Assembly: GCA_905221605.1 (NCBI GenBank)
Contig: CAJNDS010002610.1
Location: 250,001-305,000 of the forward strand
Source: Symbiodinium natans
Lineage: Eukaryota; Sar; Dinophyceae; Suessiales; Symbiodiniaceae
DNA length: 55,000 nt
Direction of reading: 5' to 3'
This document shows positions 50,501 to 53,500 of this stretch, piece by piece. Positions within the stretch are counted from its first letter, which is position 1. The number at the start of each line of letters is the position of its first letter. The position numbers and the translations under genes were made by a program. The notes under the pieces are model-generated. The model had not been told where the DNA came from. It worked only from the letters and a program-made list of their open reading frames with translations, and made no database searches.

Positions 50501-53500
50501 TAGGGTTTAGGGTTTAGGGTTTAGGGTTTCAGAAGTTCTGCGCACTTCGCAGAATCTCAGTGGCAAGGCTCACTACTTCCGAGCATGCCGGATGCGATGG
50601 GGGAATGGCCAGAACTTTCAAAGATGAAAACGAGCGGCAAGGCGTAGACAGACTTCCCTCAATTCTGCCAAGCAGTCGCATGAGCATACAACATAAGAGG
50701 TCACCTTTGAGGATGTATACAGGGTTTCGAGTATATGTATAATCAGGAGTATTGGGACTTAGGGTTTAGGGTGTATGTGTATAACAAGGAGGGTGTAGGG
50801 CTTAGGGGTGTAGGGTTTAGGGCTTAGGGTATGTGCACATGTGTATATTTGAAAAGGGTTCCGGGCTCAGGCTATAGGGTCATTGGTTTCTAGGAGCCCT
50901 GTTGATTCACTCAGAGCCCGCCTACTCCTTAAATCCTACAAGCACGAGAAGCCTGCAGACCCTGCAATGGCCGAAGTGGATCCGTGGCAGGCCAGAGGAA
51001 GATGTGCACCGCCCCATTTGCAAATTGTGGCTTGCCGCCTCCCGCCGCCGGGCCTCCTGCCACCACCAACTGGTGGATGCACAGGAGCAGAATGCCCAAG
51101 GCCGCCCCGCGCATGGCGCTTGCGAAGGAGTCGTCGGACTCCGTGGTGCTCTTGCTGCAAACTTTCTCTCGCATCACTCGCAGTGGAGTCAAGGTACCAC
51201 CGCCTCTTCAAGGATGCCGAACAAGTCAGGGAAGACCGTCTCGTTCTACTAAACCCTAGGCCCTAAGCCGTAAGCCCTAAGCCCTAAACTGGTAAATTTC
51301 GCGAACCAGGTTTCGGGAAGGTGAGTTCGACACCAATCGGCGCTAATTCCTCATATAGGGGTTGGGAGTGCATGCTTGCTTTTTTTGGCCTGAACAACCA
51401 TTTGAAGGCTCTGCACACCCACAGCAGCGAACCAACATGTTTTGCTGTTTGCTAAGGGCCGGCGTCCCGCCCGTGAACCTCCATGAGCCTCAGATTCCCG
51501 AAGAACCTGGCCAGAAGCAAGCCCTACCCCTATATAGCCGTGCCATGGCTGACCTTAGCTTCCAAGTTAAGCGCTTGCAGCGGGCTCACGCGCATTTGCT
51601 CTAGTTGCACCCGCGGTTTATGGTTGGAACCGAAAGCACCATAAATGTCAGTGAAAACCCTTAAGTTCGACACAGTGTGTTGGGAGGATTGTCGCTAATT
51701 TTGCAGGGCCGTTTTTCTACGAACTTTTCGGGCGGCCACCACCATGCGAAATGCATTATTTGTCATTTCTTTCTGGTTGGCGTTGGTTCGAGGCGAAGAA
51801 AAGCTAAGGTCAGTGAAAACCTTAAGTTCAACATGGGGTGTTGGAACTATTGTAGCTGACTTTGCCAGACAGATTTTTGCGACTAACTTTTCGGGTGCCA
51901 CACCCATGCGAAATTCACCGTCTGTCCTTTTTTCTGGTATGTGATGGCTCAAGCCGAAGAAAAGTCAAGGCCGGTGAAAGCTCTTAAGGTCAACACCGGG
52001 CGTTGAACTTCTTGTTGCTAACTTTCCGGGGTGGTTTCTCTACTGGTTTTTTCGGCTGTCGGGTGACCGTTTCGGCGCTGAGAATGGGCAATAACTGTTT
52101 GCACGGAACAACAATTTAGAAACTGTCTTTGCTTTGTTTTTGGATGTTTTATTTGTTTTTTTGGATTTAGGGTCTAGGGTTTAGGGATTTGAGTTTAGGG
52201 TTTAGAAGCCCAACAAAAGCAAAACGGAAAAACCTTTTAAAACATAGACCTCCCCATTGAAATCCAAATGCCAGCTGTGTTTGGCGGTTTGCGGCTGAAA
52301 GGGTTGGGACGGTTGGCTGTTCGGGCTTAATCTGGGAGTTAAAGGTGGCTTTAGTAATGATGGCCATGGCAGTGCGGTGTGGGTGGCTTAGATCCCGAAA
52401 TCGAGCGACTCTGACCCCAAAAAAAAGTTAGAGACCAAAAAAAAGTTAAGTTCAACACCGTGTTGAACCTAACTTTTCGTGTTGGAAATCCTACGCGTTT
52501 TTGCTGTTTTCCTACGTGGCCACCCACACCGCACTGCCATGGCCATCATTACTAAAGCTACCTTTAACTCCCAGATTAAGCCCGAACAGCCAACCGTCCC
52601 AACCCTTTCAGCCGCAAACCGCCAAACACAGCTGACATTTGGATTTCAATGTGGAGGTCTATGTTTTAAAAGGTTTTTCCGTTTTGCTTTTGTTGGGCTT
52701 CTAAACCCTAAACTCAAATCCCTAAACCCTAGACCCTAAATCCAAAAAAAAAATACAACATCCAAAAACAAAGCAAAGACAGTTTCTAAACTGTTGTTCC
52801 GTGCAAACAGTTATTGCCCATTCTCAGCGCCGAAAACGGTCACCCGACAGCCGAAAAAACCAGTAGAGAAACCACCCCGGAAAGTTAGCAACAAGAAGTT
52901 CAACGCCCGGTGTTGATCTTAAGAGCTTTCACCGGCCTTGACTTTTCTTCGGCTCGAGCCATCACATACCAGAAAAAAGGACAGACGGTGAATTTCGCAT
53001 GGGTGTGGCACCCGAAAAGTTAGTCGCAAAAAACTGTCTGGCAAAATCAGCTACAATAGTTCCAACACCCCATGTTGAACTTAAGGTTTTCACTGACCTT
53101 AGCTTTTCTTCGCCTCGAACCAACGCCAACCAGAAAGAAATGACAAATAATGCATTTCGCATGGTGGTGGCCGCCCGAAAAGTTCGTAGAAAAACGCCCT
53201 GCAAAATTAGCGACAATACTCCCAACACACCTTGTCGAACTTAAGGGTTTTCACTGACATTTATGGTGCTTTCGGTTCCAACCATAAACCGCGGGTGCAA
53301 CTGGAGCAAATGCGCGTGAGCCCGCTGCAAGGGCCTAACTTGAAGTTAAGGTCAGCCATGGCAAGGGTAGGGGGGTAGGGTTTGCTTCTGGCCTGGTTCT
53401 TCGGGAATCTCTCGGGAATCTCGGTCTCATGGAAGCTCATCGGTGGGACGCTGACCCTTAACAAGCCGTAAACATGCTTGCTCGCCGCTGTGGGTGCGCA

